Source of the DNA: Rhodococcus sp. PAMC28707
GTDB lineage: Bacteria; Actinomycetota; Actinomycetes; Mycobacteriales; Mycobacteriaceae
Reading direction: 5' to 3'
Assembly (NCBI RefSeq): GCF_004795915.1
Contig: NZ_CP039253.1
Span: 2,542,001 to 2,606,000, forward strand
Length of the DNA stretch: 64,000 nucleotides
Below the pieces are notes generated by a model. That model saw nothing but the letters and a program-made list of their open reading frames with translations. It did not search any database and was not told the DNA's origin. Each line of letters starts with the position of its first letter. The first letter of the stretch is position 1. A program made the translations under genes and the position numbers. Below are positions 19,206-27,922 of the stretch, piece by piece.

Positions 19206-19688
19206 TTAGACATTGCCGAGCAGCTTGGTCGCTGCATCCAGTCCCTCTGCCGTGCCGACAGCAACGAGCAGATCGCCGGAGACGATCAGGAAATCAGGAT
19301 TGGGTGACGGTTGGACTTGCCCGGCGCGCATGACCGCGACGATCGATACACCGGTCTTGGTGCGCATCGTGGTGTCGCCGAGAGTTCGGCCGTCGAATCG
19401 CGAGCCCTCTTTGATTCGGAGCTGTCGCGTGTGGATGCCGGGGAGTTCACGGTGCTCTTCCCCGAGCTGAGCAATGAGTTGCGGCGTGCCGAGCAAATTG
19501 CCCAGCGCCGCCGCTTCCTCATTGCTCAGTGTGATGGACGCCTGTGTCGCGTCGGGGTCATCCATGCGCGAAACGATCAGCTCGTTCACGCCGTCCTTGC
19601 GGGTGATGACACCGATGCGACGCCCAGATGCGAGGGCGAAGTCCTTCCGCACCCCGATCCCGGGCAGCAGGGTCACTTCGACATTCAT
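19206..19688 (-). CDS. TrkA-C domain regulatory subunit of the antiporter (KhtT-like)
   Basis: A 160-aa soluble protein. The C-terminal half (about 85-158) is an RCK_C/TrkA-C domain (LRIKEGSRFDGRTLGDTTMRTKTGVSIVAVMR, ending in DLLVAVGTAEGLDAATKLLG). The N-terminal part matches KhtT-type subunits, which gate the membrane subunit in response to pH or cyclic di-AMP. It is the first gene of the two-gene operon with the CPA2 antiporter. Confidence 0.88.
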   Translation of the reverse strand: MNVEVTLLPGIGVRKDFALASGRRIGVITRKDGVNELIVSRMDDPDATQASITLSNEEAAALGNLLGTPQLIAQLGEEHRELPGIHTRQLRIKEGSRFDGRTLGDTTMRTKTGVSIVAVMRAGQVQPSPNPDFLIVSGDLLVAVGTAEGLDAATKLLGNV

Positions 19689-19740
19689 AGGGGAATGTTA
19701 ACCCCAGTCGGTATGACCCGTACCGCCTAGAGCCTCTCGG

Positions 19741-20055
19741 TCAGGACGCGACAGCGGCCAGCAGTGCTTCACGCTGGTTGGCGCCGAGTCCGCCGATACG
19801 GCGGGTGTCTGCGATGGAAAGCTGCTCGAGCAGCTGTGCGGCGCGCACCGAACCGACACCCGGAAGTGCCTTGATCAGTGCGGAGACCTTGGTCTTCTTG
19901 ACGATCTCGTCGCCCTCGGCCTTTGCGAGAACGTCAGCAACGCTCAGCTCGCCGGACTTGACGGCGGCCAGCAGCTTCGACCTGGCGGTACGTGCCTCGG
20001 CCGCCTTGGCCAACGCCGCGGTGCGCTGTTCCGGAGTCAATACTGGTAAAGCCAT
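19741..20055 (-). CDS. mihF: Integration host factor, actinobacterial type (mIHF)
   Basis: A 104-aa basic nucleoid protein starting MALPVLTPEQRTAALAKAAEAR and containing KVSALIKALPGVGSVRAAQLLEQL, the helix-two-turn-helix of mIHF. It binds and bends DNA and is essential in mycobacteria. It is unrelated in fold to E. coli IHF. GGAG precedes the ATG. The gene stands alone; its upstream region contains a composite palindrome (20126-20177). Confidence 0.95.
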   Translation of the reverse strand: MALPVLTPEQRTAALAKAAEARTARSKLLAAVKSGELSVADVLAKAEGDEIVKKTKVSALIKALPGVGSVRAAQLLEQLSIADTRRIGGLGANQREALLAAVAS

Positions 20056-20125
20056 GGCCTTATCTCCTCGATAGTGGTGACCCGTCGCTCAATGACATGG
20101 TCGGAACCCTCTTGCATCGTGCCTG

Positions 20126-20177
20126 GTGGCTCGGACAAACTTTTCGAACGACACGCGTGTCATTCGGAGTGAGCCAC
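20126..20177. promoter_or_regulatory. Nested palindrome upstream of mihF
   Basis: A 22-bp palindrome with one mismatch pair (CGAA-C-GACACGCGTGTC-A-TTCG, 20145-20166) is enclosed by a perfect GTGGCTC (20126-20132) / GAGCCAC (20171-20177) pair. It lies 71-122 bp upstream of the mihF start. It may be an operator or a hairpin in the leader RNA. Confidence 0.5.
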
Positions 20178-20336
20178 CGATCCTTCACCGCCAGGCTACG
20201 TGCTTTCGCTTTCGGGGTATGCCCCGACCAGCAGTTCGGCGGTTCCGGATCTCGGCAACTGTGTCACTTCGGTCCAGCTGGCGCCAGTGGCGAGCGGTGT
20301 CGGTAGCGCGTAAAGCCGTTCAGGCTCATCGTCCGG

Positions 20337-21902
20337 TCAGTTCACATCGGCGGGTGAGTACGAGCTTCGGAGAGCGACTTTGACGACCTTGCCGCTGGCG
20401 TTGCGGGGGAGAGCATCGACGACCACGAGCTCCTTCGGGTGTTTGTACCGTGCGAGGTGCTCGCCCAGCCACTCCGCAAGTTCATCCAGGGTCAGATCCG
20501 GGGCCCCTGCCGCGTCGGTCAGGGCAACTACGGCAACGGGAACCTCGCCCCAGGTCCCGTCGGTCCGCCCGATGACTGCAGCTTCGCGGATCCGCGGATG
20601 TGAGAACAGGACGTTCTCCACTTCGGCACAGTAGATGTTCTCGCCGCCGGAGATGATCATGTCCTTCTTGCGGTCGACGACGAAGACGAACCCTTCGTCG
20701 TCCTGACGGACCAGGTCCCCGGAGTGGAACCAACCACCGCCGAACGCGTCGGCCGTGGCGTCGGGGTTCTGCCAGTACTCACGCATGAGAGTAGGGCCCC
20801 GGTAGACGATCTCACCGATCTCCCCGCGAGCGACGTCTTTCATGTCGTCGTCGACCACACGGGCCGAAACAGTGGCGATGACGTGTCCGACGGAACCGAG
20901 CTTGCGCAGCGCATCCGCTCCGTCGAGAACGCAGGTGATGGGTGACATCTCGGTCTGGCCGAAGACCGCGACGTTGAGTGCCTCGGGGAACGTTGCCGAC
21001 ATGGCCTTCAGGATGGTGTCCGACGCCGGGGCAGCGCCCCAGGATATGACGCGAAGCTTCACTGCGCGTGGCGCTCGCGTTTGCTCGGCACATATCGCTT
21101 GCCACTGCACGGGTACGAGGAACAGTGTGGTGACTTCCTCGGATTCCAGGACGTCCAGCAGTGCTGCAGGATCGAATGCGCCGACTGGGTAGATGACTGT
21201 CGGAACCCCCAGCAGCAGACTCGGGGCCAGGCTGCCCAGGGCCGCGATGTGAAACATCGGTGATGCGCAGAAGCCGATTTCGCCCACGCCGTGCATCTGC
21301 AGTGCGCGAATGCACGTCAGCGCTTGCGCCTGCATGTTGGCGTGGGTCAGCACAGCACCTTTCGGTCGGCCGGTGGTGCCGGAGGTGTACATGATCAGTG
21401 CCGGTGCATCATCGGGGACGTCGACGGGTGCAGCGTGATCGGCGTCGACGAGCAGTCTCTCGTACTCCTCACCGACCGTGATCGTTCCTGTCACGGAATC
21501 CGATTGTGCTGCAACTGTTTCGGCAAGTCGAGCCAGTGGCTCGTCGGTCACGAGTAGCGTCGCACCGCTGTTGTCGGCCAGGAACGCGACCTCAGGGGCG
21601 GTCATCCTGAAGTTCACGGGTACTGCCAACGCACCGACCGCATTGATTGCCAGCACCGATTCGAGATATTCGGGGCGGTTGAGCATGAGGATCAGGACGC
21701 GGTCTCCGGCGCCGACACCTCGCCGACTCAGGACGTCGGCGAAGCTCGCGACCCGGTCGGAAAGCTCGTGCCAGGTGGTGGATTCGCCGAGGAATCGCAG
21801 CGCGAGCCCGTCCGGATTCATCAGGGCGTGGCGACGAACCTGGTTGTTCCAGTTGTTTCGAACCGAACGTTGCGGCTCCTGGCTGTGGTCGGATGAGTCC
21901 AT
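20337..21902 (-). CDS. Acyl-CoA synthetase (AMP-forming ligase, FadD-like)
   Basis: A 521-aa ANL-superfamily ligase. The AMP-binding P-loop is MYTSGTTGRPKGAVLTH (near residue 175). Later motifs are GQTEMSP, the hinge GGWFHSGDLVRQDDEGFVFVVDRKKDMIISGGENIY, and the catalytic lysine in PRNASGKVVK near the end. It converts a carboxylate, ATP and CoA to acyl-CoA, AMP and PPi. AGAGGAA precedes the ATG. It is the last gene of a leftward run with an aldehyde dehydrogenase and an MpaB-family oxygenase, so its acid is probably the product of those two enzymes. Chain length is unknown. Confidence 0.9.
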   Translation of the reverse strand: MDSSDHSQEPQRSVRNNWNNQVRRHALMNPDGLALRFLGESTTWHELSDRVASFADVLSRRGVGAGDRVLILMLNRPEYLESVLAINAVGALAVPVNFRMTAPEVAFLADNSGATLLVTDEPLARLAETVAAQSDSVTGTITVGEEYERLLVDADHAAPVDVPDDAPALIMYTSGTTGRPKGAVLTHANMQAQALTCIRALQMHGVGEIGFCASPMFHIAALGSLAPSLLLGVPTVIYPVGAFDPAALLDVLESEEVTTLFLVPVQWQAICAEQTRAPRAVKLRVISWGAAPASDTILKAMSATFPEALNVAVFGQTEMSPITCVLDGADALRKLGSVGHVIATVSARVVDDDMKDVARGEIGEIVYRGPTLMREYWQNPDATADAFGGGWFHSGDLVRQDDEGFVFVVDRKKDMIISGGENIYCAEVENVLFSHPRIREAAVIGRTDGTWGEVPVAVVALTDAAGAPDLTLDELAEWLGEHLARYKHPKELVVVDALPRNASGKVVKVALRSSYSPADVN

Positions 21903-21979
21903 TGCTGGTTCCTCTTTCGCGCGGTGCCGGCTGTCGGGGGTTCGAACCGCACACGGCGGCTACTGGCGATCTTCATCGG

Positions 21980-22915
21980 TCAGAGTGTCGCGGGTTGCTC
22001 CGCTCGCGGACCGACACTGCGTTCGGGTGTGTACGGGCACGTCGGTGGATCGGCGAGCGCACCGAGTTGGCTCGGACGGTAGCCGCGCGGGTAGCCGGGG
22101 TACGTCTTGTTCTTCGAATCGTCGGTGGTTCTCGAATGCCTACGCTTGGGCATGAATCGTTCCCCGCGCGCTTTGGCGCGCAAACTCGCTACCGCGATGC
22201 GACGCAGAGTCGGTGAGCCGGCCGGGAAGCCGAACGCGTGCGCCATCTTGTCGTCCATCAGCGCGTAGACACCTTGCCGTACCGCTGGGTGCAGTGCCGT
22301 CGGAAACCATGAGCAGAACAAGTCGAGGGTGTATTTTCCGACGCGATTGTTGTCCTCGGTGTACCGGAACGTGCGTTCTTCGTAGTCGAGTTTGAATCGT
22401 GCGAATTCGGTGTAGGACTCTGGAATGTTCTTGATACCCATTCGGATTCCGACTTCGCGGTAGAAGTAGAACGTGGCCAGGCGTTCCTTCGGGTGCAGCC
22501 GACGCCAGCCGTATCGGTCGATCCAGTCGATCGGCTCGTAGATGAATGTGGTCAGGACATAGAGCAAATCGTCGTTGTCGATGTCGTACTTGCCGTGCAT
22601 TCGGTTGATCGTCCGCAGTGACTCGCGTCCTCTCTCGGAGTCGTAGCCGTGCTCGAGCATCTCCGCCATCAGAAGCGAGGTGTCGTCGTAGCGCTTCTGC
22701 GGTCGATTCTCGAATTCGCCTGTCTTCTCCAGTAGTTCGGAGATGGTCGGGACGCAGTACGTGCGGAACAGGGCGAATTCCAGAGCGCGTTGGTAGTCCC
22801 ACGGAAACTCGCAGCCTGCAGTGATGAGATGGATCTCGTGGTTGTCCACTTTTGGATCGAGTTCCTCTATTCGCCGCAACCACCCGTACCGGCCGCGCTT
22901 GGCAGTGACACCCAT
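21980..22915 (-). CDS. MpaB/DUF2236 family oxygenase, copy 1
   Basis: A 311-aa soluble protein of the DUF2236 family, which includes the fungal MpaB oxygenase that cleaves the farnesyl chain of mycophenolic acid precursors and, more distantly, the haem-containing latex-clearing protein. Visible family features are TINRMHGKYDIDNDDLLYVLTTF, in which the histidine is conserved, and FYFYREVGIRMGIKNIP. The C-terminus (after about 265) is basic and low in structure. Its ATG is one base after the stop of the aldehyde dehydrogenase gene, so they are co-translated. Haem binding and chain cleavage are inferred from the family. Confidence 0.8.
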   Translation of the reverse strand: MGVTAKRGRYGWLRRIEELDPKVDNHEIHLITAGCEFPWDYQRALEFALFRTYCVPTISELLEKTGEFENRPQKRYDDTSLLMAEMLEHGYDSERGRESLRTINRMHGKYDIDNDDLLYVLTTFIYEPIDWIDRYGWRRLHPKERLATFYFYREVGIRMGIKNIPESYTEFARFKLDYEERTFRYTEDNNRVGKYTLDLFCSWFPTALHPAVRQGVYALMDDKMAHAFGFPAGSPTLRRIAVASLRAKARGERFMPKRRHSRTTDDSKNKTYPGYPRGYRPSQLGALADPPTCPYTPERSVGPRAEQPATL

Positions 22916-22916
22916 G

Positions 22917-24413
22917 TCAGCCTCTCCCGTGTCGCAGTTTGAGCATCAGTTTCGAGATCTTCATGTCGCGTGCTTTGCGGTTCATCGTGAGCAGCTTCAG
23001 TGGTATCGCGAATTGCTGTACGGCCAGTGATTTGACGGTGCTGAACTCGCGGAGTCCGTCGGCGCCGTGGATGCGACCGAAGCCGGAATCGCCGGTACCA
23101 CCGAACGGCAAGGCGGGAATGCCGGCGAATCCGAGGACGGAATTGACCGTCACGACGCCGCAATCGAGTCTTTCTGCTGCTCGTCGTCCGGACTCGGTGT
23201 CCTTGGTGAATACCGAGGCGCCGAGTCCGTACACCGATGCGTTGGCGCGTTCGATTCCCTCGTCGAGATCACGAACCTTGTTCACGACTACCGTCGGGCC
23301 GAAGGTCTCTTCCGTTATCGCAGTGGAATCTTCGGGAACGTCGGTGAGAATGACGGGGTCGATGTACGGGCCGTGCAGCGACTCGAGGCCACCGACGACA
23401 GCGCGCGCACCTTTGGCCAGGGCATCCTCGATCTGGCCTCGGACGATGTCGCTCTGCTTTCCCAGGGTCATCGGACCGTACGAGGAAGACCCGGCACCGC
23501 CAGGCTTCAACGCAGATACTGCCGCGGCAAGTTTGTCGACGAATGCTTCGTACACCGGAGCGGCGACATAGATTCGCTCGACACCCGCGCACGTCTGACC
23601 CGCATTTCCCATCGCGCCGAATGCTGCAAACTCAACGGCTGCATCGAGATCGGCGTCCGCGTCGACGAGCATCGCATCCTTGCCACCACACTCGGCGACG
23701 AGCGGGGTCAGCGACTGTGCGCACGTGGCCATGACCTTCTTGGCGGTGGCCGTGGACCCGGTGAAGGCGATCTTGTCGACTCCCGCAGTGCACAGTGCTG
23801 CGCCGGTCGATCCGTCACCGGTGACGGTCTGGAACACCAGTTGTGCCGGCGCGAGGGACTCCCACTTCTTCGCCAGCCACACACCGACACCCGGGGTGAG
23901 CTCGCTCGGTTTGAACACCACGGCGTTTCCTGCCGCAAGTGAATACGCGATGGAACCCATCGGGGTGTACAACGGGTAGTTCCACGGCCCGATGACGCCG
24001 ACGACACCGAACGGCCGGTAGCCCACATAGGCCTTCTGATTGGCGCTGATCAGTCCCGAGGACACCTTGCGCTGCTTCAGCGTCTTCTCGGCATTCCGTG
24101 CAGCCCAATCGATGTGTTCGACGGCCATCATGACCTCGAGAATCGCATCCTCATCGGGCTTGCCGCTCTCGGCGGCAATCACCGCTGCAAGGCTCTGCGC
24201 ATCCTTGGCGATCGCGTTCTTGAACTCGAGTAACCAATTCTTTCGTCCGGTGAAACCCTGAAGATCCCACCACCGAGAAGCCGCCCGAGCGCGGTCGACG
24301 GCGGCCCGGACTGTAGCGTCCTCGGAGATCGGATAGGTGGCCAGCACCTCGCCTGTCCTCGGATCGAGACTGTCGAACGTTGGAACTTGCATCTGCGTGA
24401 CCTGGTCCGTCAT
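22917..24413 (-). CDS. NAD(P)-dependent aldehyde dehydrogenase (succinate-semialdehyde type)
   Basis: A 498-aa ALDH. The cofactor segment is GVVGVIGPWNYPLYTP, the general-base glutamate is in AECGGKDAMLV, and the catalytic cysteine lies in GNAGQTCAGVERIYV. A C-terminal extension (NRKARDMKISKLMLKLRH) resembles membrane-associated fatty-aldehyde dehydrogenases. Start 24413 is supported by a strong GGGAGGA 9 bp upstream; an earlier ATG at 24437 is unlikely. It is first in the operon with the MpaB oxygenase and the acyl-CoA ligase, and a 28-bp perfect palindrome sits 24 bp upstream. Oxidation of a chain-cleavage aldehyde to an acid is the likely role. Confidence 0.9.
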   Translation of the reverse strand: MTDQVTQMQVPTFDSLDPRTGEVLATYPISEDATVRAAVDRARAASRWWDLQGFTGRKNWLLEFKNAIAKDAQSLAAVIAAESGKPDEDAILEVMMAVEHIDWAARNAEKTLKQRKVSSGLISANQKAYVGYRPFGVVGVIGPWNYPLYTPMGSIAYSLAAGNAVVFKPSELTPGVGVWLAKKWESLAPAQLVFQTVTGDGSTGAALCTAGVDKIAFTGSTATAKKVMATCAQSLTPLVAECGGKDAMLVDADADLDAAVEFAAFGAMGNAGQTCAGVERIYVAAPVYEAFVDKLAAAVSALKPGGAGSSSYGPMTLGKQSDIVRGQIEDALAKGARAVVGGLESLHGPYIDPVILTDVPEDSTAITEETFGPTVVVNKVRDLDEGIERANASVYGLGASVFTKDTESGRRAAERLDCGVVTVNSVLGFAGIPALPFGGTGDSGFGRIHGADGLREFSTVKSLAVQQFAIPLKLLTMNRKARDMKISKLMLKLRHGRG

Positions 24414-24437
24414 GGGCCGAAATCCTCCCGCTCTCAC

Positions 24438-24465
24438 AATCGCATCACATATATGTGATGCGATT
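24438..24465. promoter_or_regulatory. 28-bp perfect palindromic operator before the ALDH-MpaB-ligase operon
   Basis: A perfect palindrome with half-site AATCGCATCACATA and no mismatch over 28 bp. It lies 24 bp upstream of the aldehyde dehydrogenase start, where a repressor would cover the promoter. It has no resemblance to the TetR site at 27923-27968, so a different regulator, not identified here, probably binds it. Confidence 0.75.
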
Positions 24466-24621
24466 TACTGTTGTCTGGCTCACACTATGCGGCGTGTGCG
24501 GTGCCGACAACCAGCCGAGTTGCGGGTGGTTCGAAGCTCGCGTGCTCCTCTTCGGCGAGCGGATGCGTCGCCAGTTCGTGCACGGGGCCGAGCGGTTGAC
24601 AGGGCACCTCGAGGGCGGGAC

Positions 24622-26970
24622 CTAACTCAGATGATGCGGCTGCGGATGGGACTTGTGGGCCTCGTCGGACCCCAGGTCGTCCTGGCGACCGTGGCCTTCG
24701 GTGTCGGAAGCCCCGGCAGGAACGAGCTTTATCACCACCGATTTCGATGTCGGACAGTTGCTTCCCACCGCCGTCGAGTCCAGCGGGACCAATGGATTGG
24801 TCTCCGGGTAGTACGCCGCGGCGCACCCCCGAGGGGTGTCGTATTCGACGATCCGGAAGTTCGGCGCACTCCGCTCGATATCGTCGTCGTCCCATTTTGT
24901 GACGAGGTCGACGTACTCGCCATCGCGGTAGCCGAGTGCGGCAATGTCCTCGCGGTGGACGAACACGACGCGTCGGCCGCCTTCGATTCCTCGGTAGCGA
25001 TCGCTGAGGCCGTAGATCGTCGTGTTGAACTGATCGTGACTCCGGAGCGTCTGGAGCAGCAGGTGGCCGTCCGGGACCTGTAGAACGTCGATCGGCAACG
25101 CAGTGAATTCGCCGCGCCCGGAGTCGGTTTCGAAGGTCCGTGAGTCCCGCGGTGGATGTGGGAGAACGAACCCGCCTGGCCTGCGTACGTTGACCTCGTA
25201 GCCTTCGCAGCCCGGTACGACGCGAGAGATGTGCTTGCGGATGTTTCGGTAGTCCTCGCGCATACCCTTCCAGTCGATGCCGTGGCGGTCACCCAAGGTG
25301 GCCTCGGCGATTCCGGTGAGGATGGCCACCTCGGACCGGAGGTGCGCACTGGCAGGCTTCAACGGACCGCGCGAAGAATGCACCGAGCAGGTGGAGTCTT
25401 CGACGGAAATCCACTGTGGGCCCGAGGCTTGCACGTCCTGCTCGGTGCGGCCGAGTGTCGGGAGGATGAGTCTGGTCTCGCCGCCGACGAGGTGGGAACG
25501 GTTGATCTTCGTCGAGATGTGCACCGTCATGCGCATGCCCCGCATGGCCTCGAAGGTGACGTCGCTGTCCGGCGTCGCCTGAACGAAGTTGCCGCCGAGT
25601 CCGAGGAAGAAGTGGGCTTTACCGTCACGCATCGCGCGGATCGAGTCGACTGTGTCGAGACCGTTCTCGCGCGGTGGATCGAAACCGAACTCGGCCTCGA
25701 TGGAGTCGAGGAAGTGCTGCGGGACTCGCTCCCAGATCCCCATGGTGCGATCGCCCTGCACGTTGGAGTGGCCGCGGACGGGCAGCAGGCCGGCACCGGC
25801 CTTGCCAATATTGCCCTGCGCCAGAGCCAGATTGGTGAGTTCCTTGATGGTGGCGACGGCGTTGCGATGTTGGGTCAAACCCATGGCCCAGCAGAAGACG
25901 GTGGCCTTCGAATTGCGAAGCATACGCGCCGCTTCGGTGATGACTTCCCTTGTCAATCCGGTGGATTCGGTCACGATGTCCCAATCGAGGGCGCGCACGT
26001 TCTCGCGCCACGCCCCGAACCCTGCAGTGTGGGCCTCGACGAACTCGTGGTCGAGTGCATCCCATTCGACGAGCAACGACCCGAACGCCTGGAACAGCGC
26101 CAGATCCCCGTTGACTCTGATCGGCAAGTGCATGTCCGAGAGGTCCGTACCGGGACCTACCATTCCACGGACGGTCTGCGGGTTCTTGAAGTTCACCAGA
26201 CCCGCTTCGCGCAGTGGGTTGATAGAAAGGATCTTCGCGCCGTTCTGCTTCGCCTTCTCGAGCGCCGACAACATGCGGGGATGGTTGGTGCCTGGATTCT
26301 GGCCGGCGAGGATGATCAGTTCAGCGTCGTAGACGTCGTCGAGCGTCACGCTGGCCTTACCGATGCCGATGGTCTCCTGCAATGCGATCGAGGTGGACTC
26401 GTGGCACATGTTGGAACAGTCGGGCAGATTGTTGGTACCGAATGCCCGCGCGAAGAGCTGATAGGTGAAAGCTGATTCGTTCGATGCTCGACCCGAGGTG
26501 TAGAAAATCGCCTCATTGGGGTCGGGGAGTGATCGAAGTTCCTCGCCGATGAGCGCGAACGCGTCGTCCCACTCGATCGATTCGTAATGCCGGCTACCTG
26601 GCCGCTTCACCATCGGATGGGTGATTCGCCCCTGCTGCCCGAGCCAGTGTTCGGAGTGACCGTCCAGGTCGGCGATGGTGTGAGCCGCAAAGAACTCGGG
26701 GGTCGCACGCGTCGTCGTCGCTTCCTCGGCCACCGCCTTGGCGCCGTTTTCACAGAACTCGGCGAGGTGCCGATGGCCGGGGTCGGGATCCGGCCATGCG
26801 CAACTCATGCAGTCGAAGCCCTCGGCTTGGTTGAGGTCGAGAAGCGTCTTCGCCGTCCGAACCGGACCCATGTGGCCGAGCGCGCGCTTCATCGACACTG
26901 CGACGGCGGTCAGGCCCGCCGCATGAGTCTTCGGTGTGCCGATGTCGAGCTCGGTTTCGTGACGCTCCAT
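24622..26970 (-). CDS. FdhF/YdeP-family molybdopterin oxidoreductase
   Basis: A 782-aa protein of the bis-MGD molybdoenzyme superfamily. The opening FDCMSCAWPDP, then NMCHESTSIALQ, ILAGQNPGTNHPRML, GNIGKAGAGLLPVRGHSNVQGDRTMGI and the C-terminal cofactor domain (SHDQFNTTIYGLSDRY, AAAYYPETNPLVPL) are typical of YdeP/FdhF-like proteins. The usual N-terminal four-cysteine [4Fe-4S] motif is incomplete, as in the YdeP branch. Formate oxidation is often assigned but not proven; YdeP of E. coli is linked to acid resistance. The ATG at 26970 has AAAGGA upstream; a further ATG at 27081 would overlap the ACBP gene. The gene lies 29 bp after the acyl-CoA-binding protein gene. Confidence 0.85.
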   Translation of the reverse strand: MERHETELDIGTPKTHAAGLTAVAVSMKRALGHMGPVRTAKTLLDLNQAEGFDCMSCAWPDPDPGHRHLAEFCENGAKAVAEEATTTRATPEFFAAHTIADLDGHSEHWLGQQGRITHPMVKRPGSRHYESIEWDDAFALIGEELRSLPDPNEAIFYTSGRASNESAFTYQLFARAFGTNNLPDCSNMCHESTSIALQETIGIGKASVTLDDVYDAELIILAGQNPGTNHPRMLSALEKAKQNGAKILSINPLREAGLVNFKNPQTVRGMVGPGTDLSDMHLPIRVNGDLALFQAFGSLLVEWDALDHEFVEAHTAGFGAWRENVRALDWDIVTESTGLTREVITEAARMLRNSKATVFCWAMGLTQHRNAVATIKELTNLALAQGNIGKAGAGLLPVRGHSNVQGDRTMGIWERVPQHFLDSIEAEFGFDPPRENGLDTVDSIRAMRDGKAHFFLGLGGNFVQATPDSDVTFEAMRGMRMTVHISTKINRSHLVGGETRLILPTLGRTEQDVQASGPQWISVEDSTCSVHSSRGPLKPASAHLRSEVAILTGIAEATLGDRHGIDWKGMREDYRNIRKHISRVVPGCEGYEVNVRRPGGFVLPHPPRDSRTFETDSGRGEFTALPIDVLQVPDGHLLLQTLRSHDQFNTTIYGLSDRYRGIEGGRRVVFVHREDIAALGYRDGEYVDLVTKWDDDDIERSAPNFRIVEYDTPRGCAAAYYPETNPLVPLDSTAVGSNCPTSKSVVIKLVPAGASDTEGHGRQDDLGSDEAHKSHPQPHHLS

Positions 26971-26999
26971 GCTGGGTCCTTTCGGGTCGGGCGAAGCTG

Positions 27000-27260
27000 C
27001 TACTTGCCGAGCATCCTGGTGACCAAGTCCATGTAGGACTGTTTTGCCGAATCCTGGCTCGTTCCTTCGAGCTTCGCCCATGCGTCGAACTTGGCGCGAT
27101 TGATCATGTCCAGTCTTCCGGGACGCTTACCCTCGGCGTCGCCTTTCGAACCTTGCTTGAACAACGAATACAGGCTGAGGAGGTCGTCGTTGCTGGGCTT
27201 GGAGGTCAGCGTCTTCACGTCGATCTGGGCTTGCTGAAACGACTGCTCGAGATCGGACAC
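27000..27260 (-). CDS. Acyl-CoA-binding protein (ACBP)
   Basis: An 86-aa four-helix protein nearly the size of eukaryotic ACBP. The signature LLSLYSLFKQGSKGD, then RPGRLDMINRAKFDAWAKLEG and the closing YMDLVTRMLGK match residues that hold the CoA ester (the Tyr and Lys pairs and the conserved Trp). It binds long-chain acyl-CoA in the cytosol, buffering and carrying it. ACBPs are patchy in bacteria. It sits between a TetR gene and the YdeP-type enzyme, in a block with an acyl-CoA ligase, which fits its function. Confidence 0.9.
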   Translation of the reverse strand: MSDLEQSFQQAQIDVKTLTSKPSNDDLLSLYSLFKQGSKGDAEGKRPGRLDMINRAKFDAWAKLEGTSQDSAKQSYMDLVTRMLGK

Positions 27261-27313
27261 TTTTCGGCTCCCTTGTTTTCGCGACGCGGTGCTCTTGCGA
27301 ACTGCTCACACGA

Positions 27314-27904
27314 TCATGGCACGCGAGCGGAGTGCTGACGGGCCGTTCGTCCGGCATCGGTGACGAGGCGGACACAATGAGCGAGAAACTTTTCCCGCGT
27401 CGCGGTGACGGTTCCGTCGAGGTATCCGACGAACAACGAGGTGAGTGCTCCTACGACACCGATGGCGACCAGGTGCTGGTCTTCGACATCGATGCCGGTC
27501 AGTTCTGCACGAACCAGTTCGACGAAAGTGGGGACGAGTGCGGTTCCGCTTCGGCTGATGGCAGGCTCGGACAGTGGTGCCAGCAGTAAGACTCGGCCCA
27601 CGGCGGGGTTGTCGAGAACCAATTCGACGAAGGCGCGGACCGGTGCGCCGGCCCTGTCCTCTTCGACAGAGGTCGCGACGGCGGTTTCGATGGCAGCACG
27701 GGCCCGACGACCGACGTGGGCGTAGACGGTTCGGACGTACTCGTCGCGGTCGGTGAAGCTCTCGTAGAAGTATCGCTCGGTCAGGGAGGCACTGCGGCAG
27801 ACCGCACGGACGCTGACTGCGGGTCCGCCCGGGGAGCCGAGAAGTGCAACACCGGCGTCGAGCAGCGTCGCGTACCGGTGTCTTCGGCGTTCGTCGATGT
27901 TCAC
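27314..27904 (-). CDS. TetR family regulator, divergent from MpaB copy 2
   Basis: A 196-aa protein with the TetR DNA-binding region (ATLLDAGVALLG, VSVRAVCRSASLTERYFYESF) at residues 10-57 and a helical ligand domain. The start is GTG at 27904. It is transcribed away from the MpaB/DUF2236 gene at 27958, and the 53 bp between contain a paired inverted repeat that reaches over the neighbour's start codon. It most likely represses that oxygenase gene and itself. Confidence 0.88.
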   Translation of the reverse strand: MNIDERRRHRYATLLDAGVALLGSPGGPAVSVRAVCRSASLTERYFYESFTDRDEYVRTVYAHVGRRARAAIETAVATSVEEDRAGAPVRAFVELVLDNPAVGRVLLLAPLSEPAISRSGTALVPTFVELVRAELTGIDVEDQHLVAIGVVGALTSLFVGYLDGTVTATREKFLAHCVRLVTDAGRTARQHSARVP

Positions 27905-27922
27905 CGGTCTCCTCGCCTCTAT

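Noticed and set aside
20126..20383. A plus-strand open frame in the gap upstream of mihF
   Set aside because: No RBS, composition unlike the neighbours, and it runs into the 3' end of the acyl-CoA ligase gene on the other strand.
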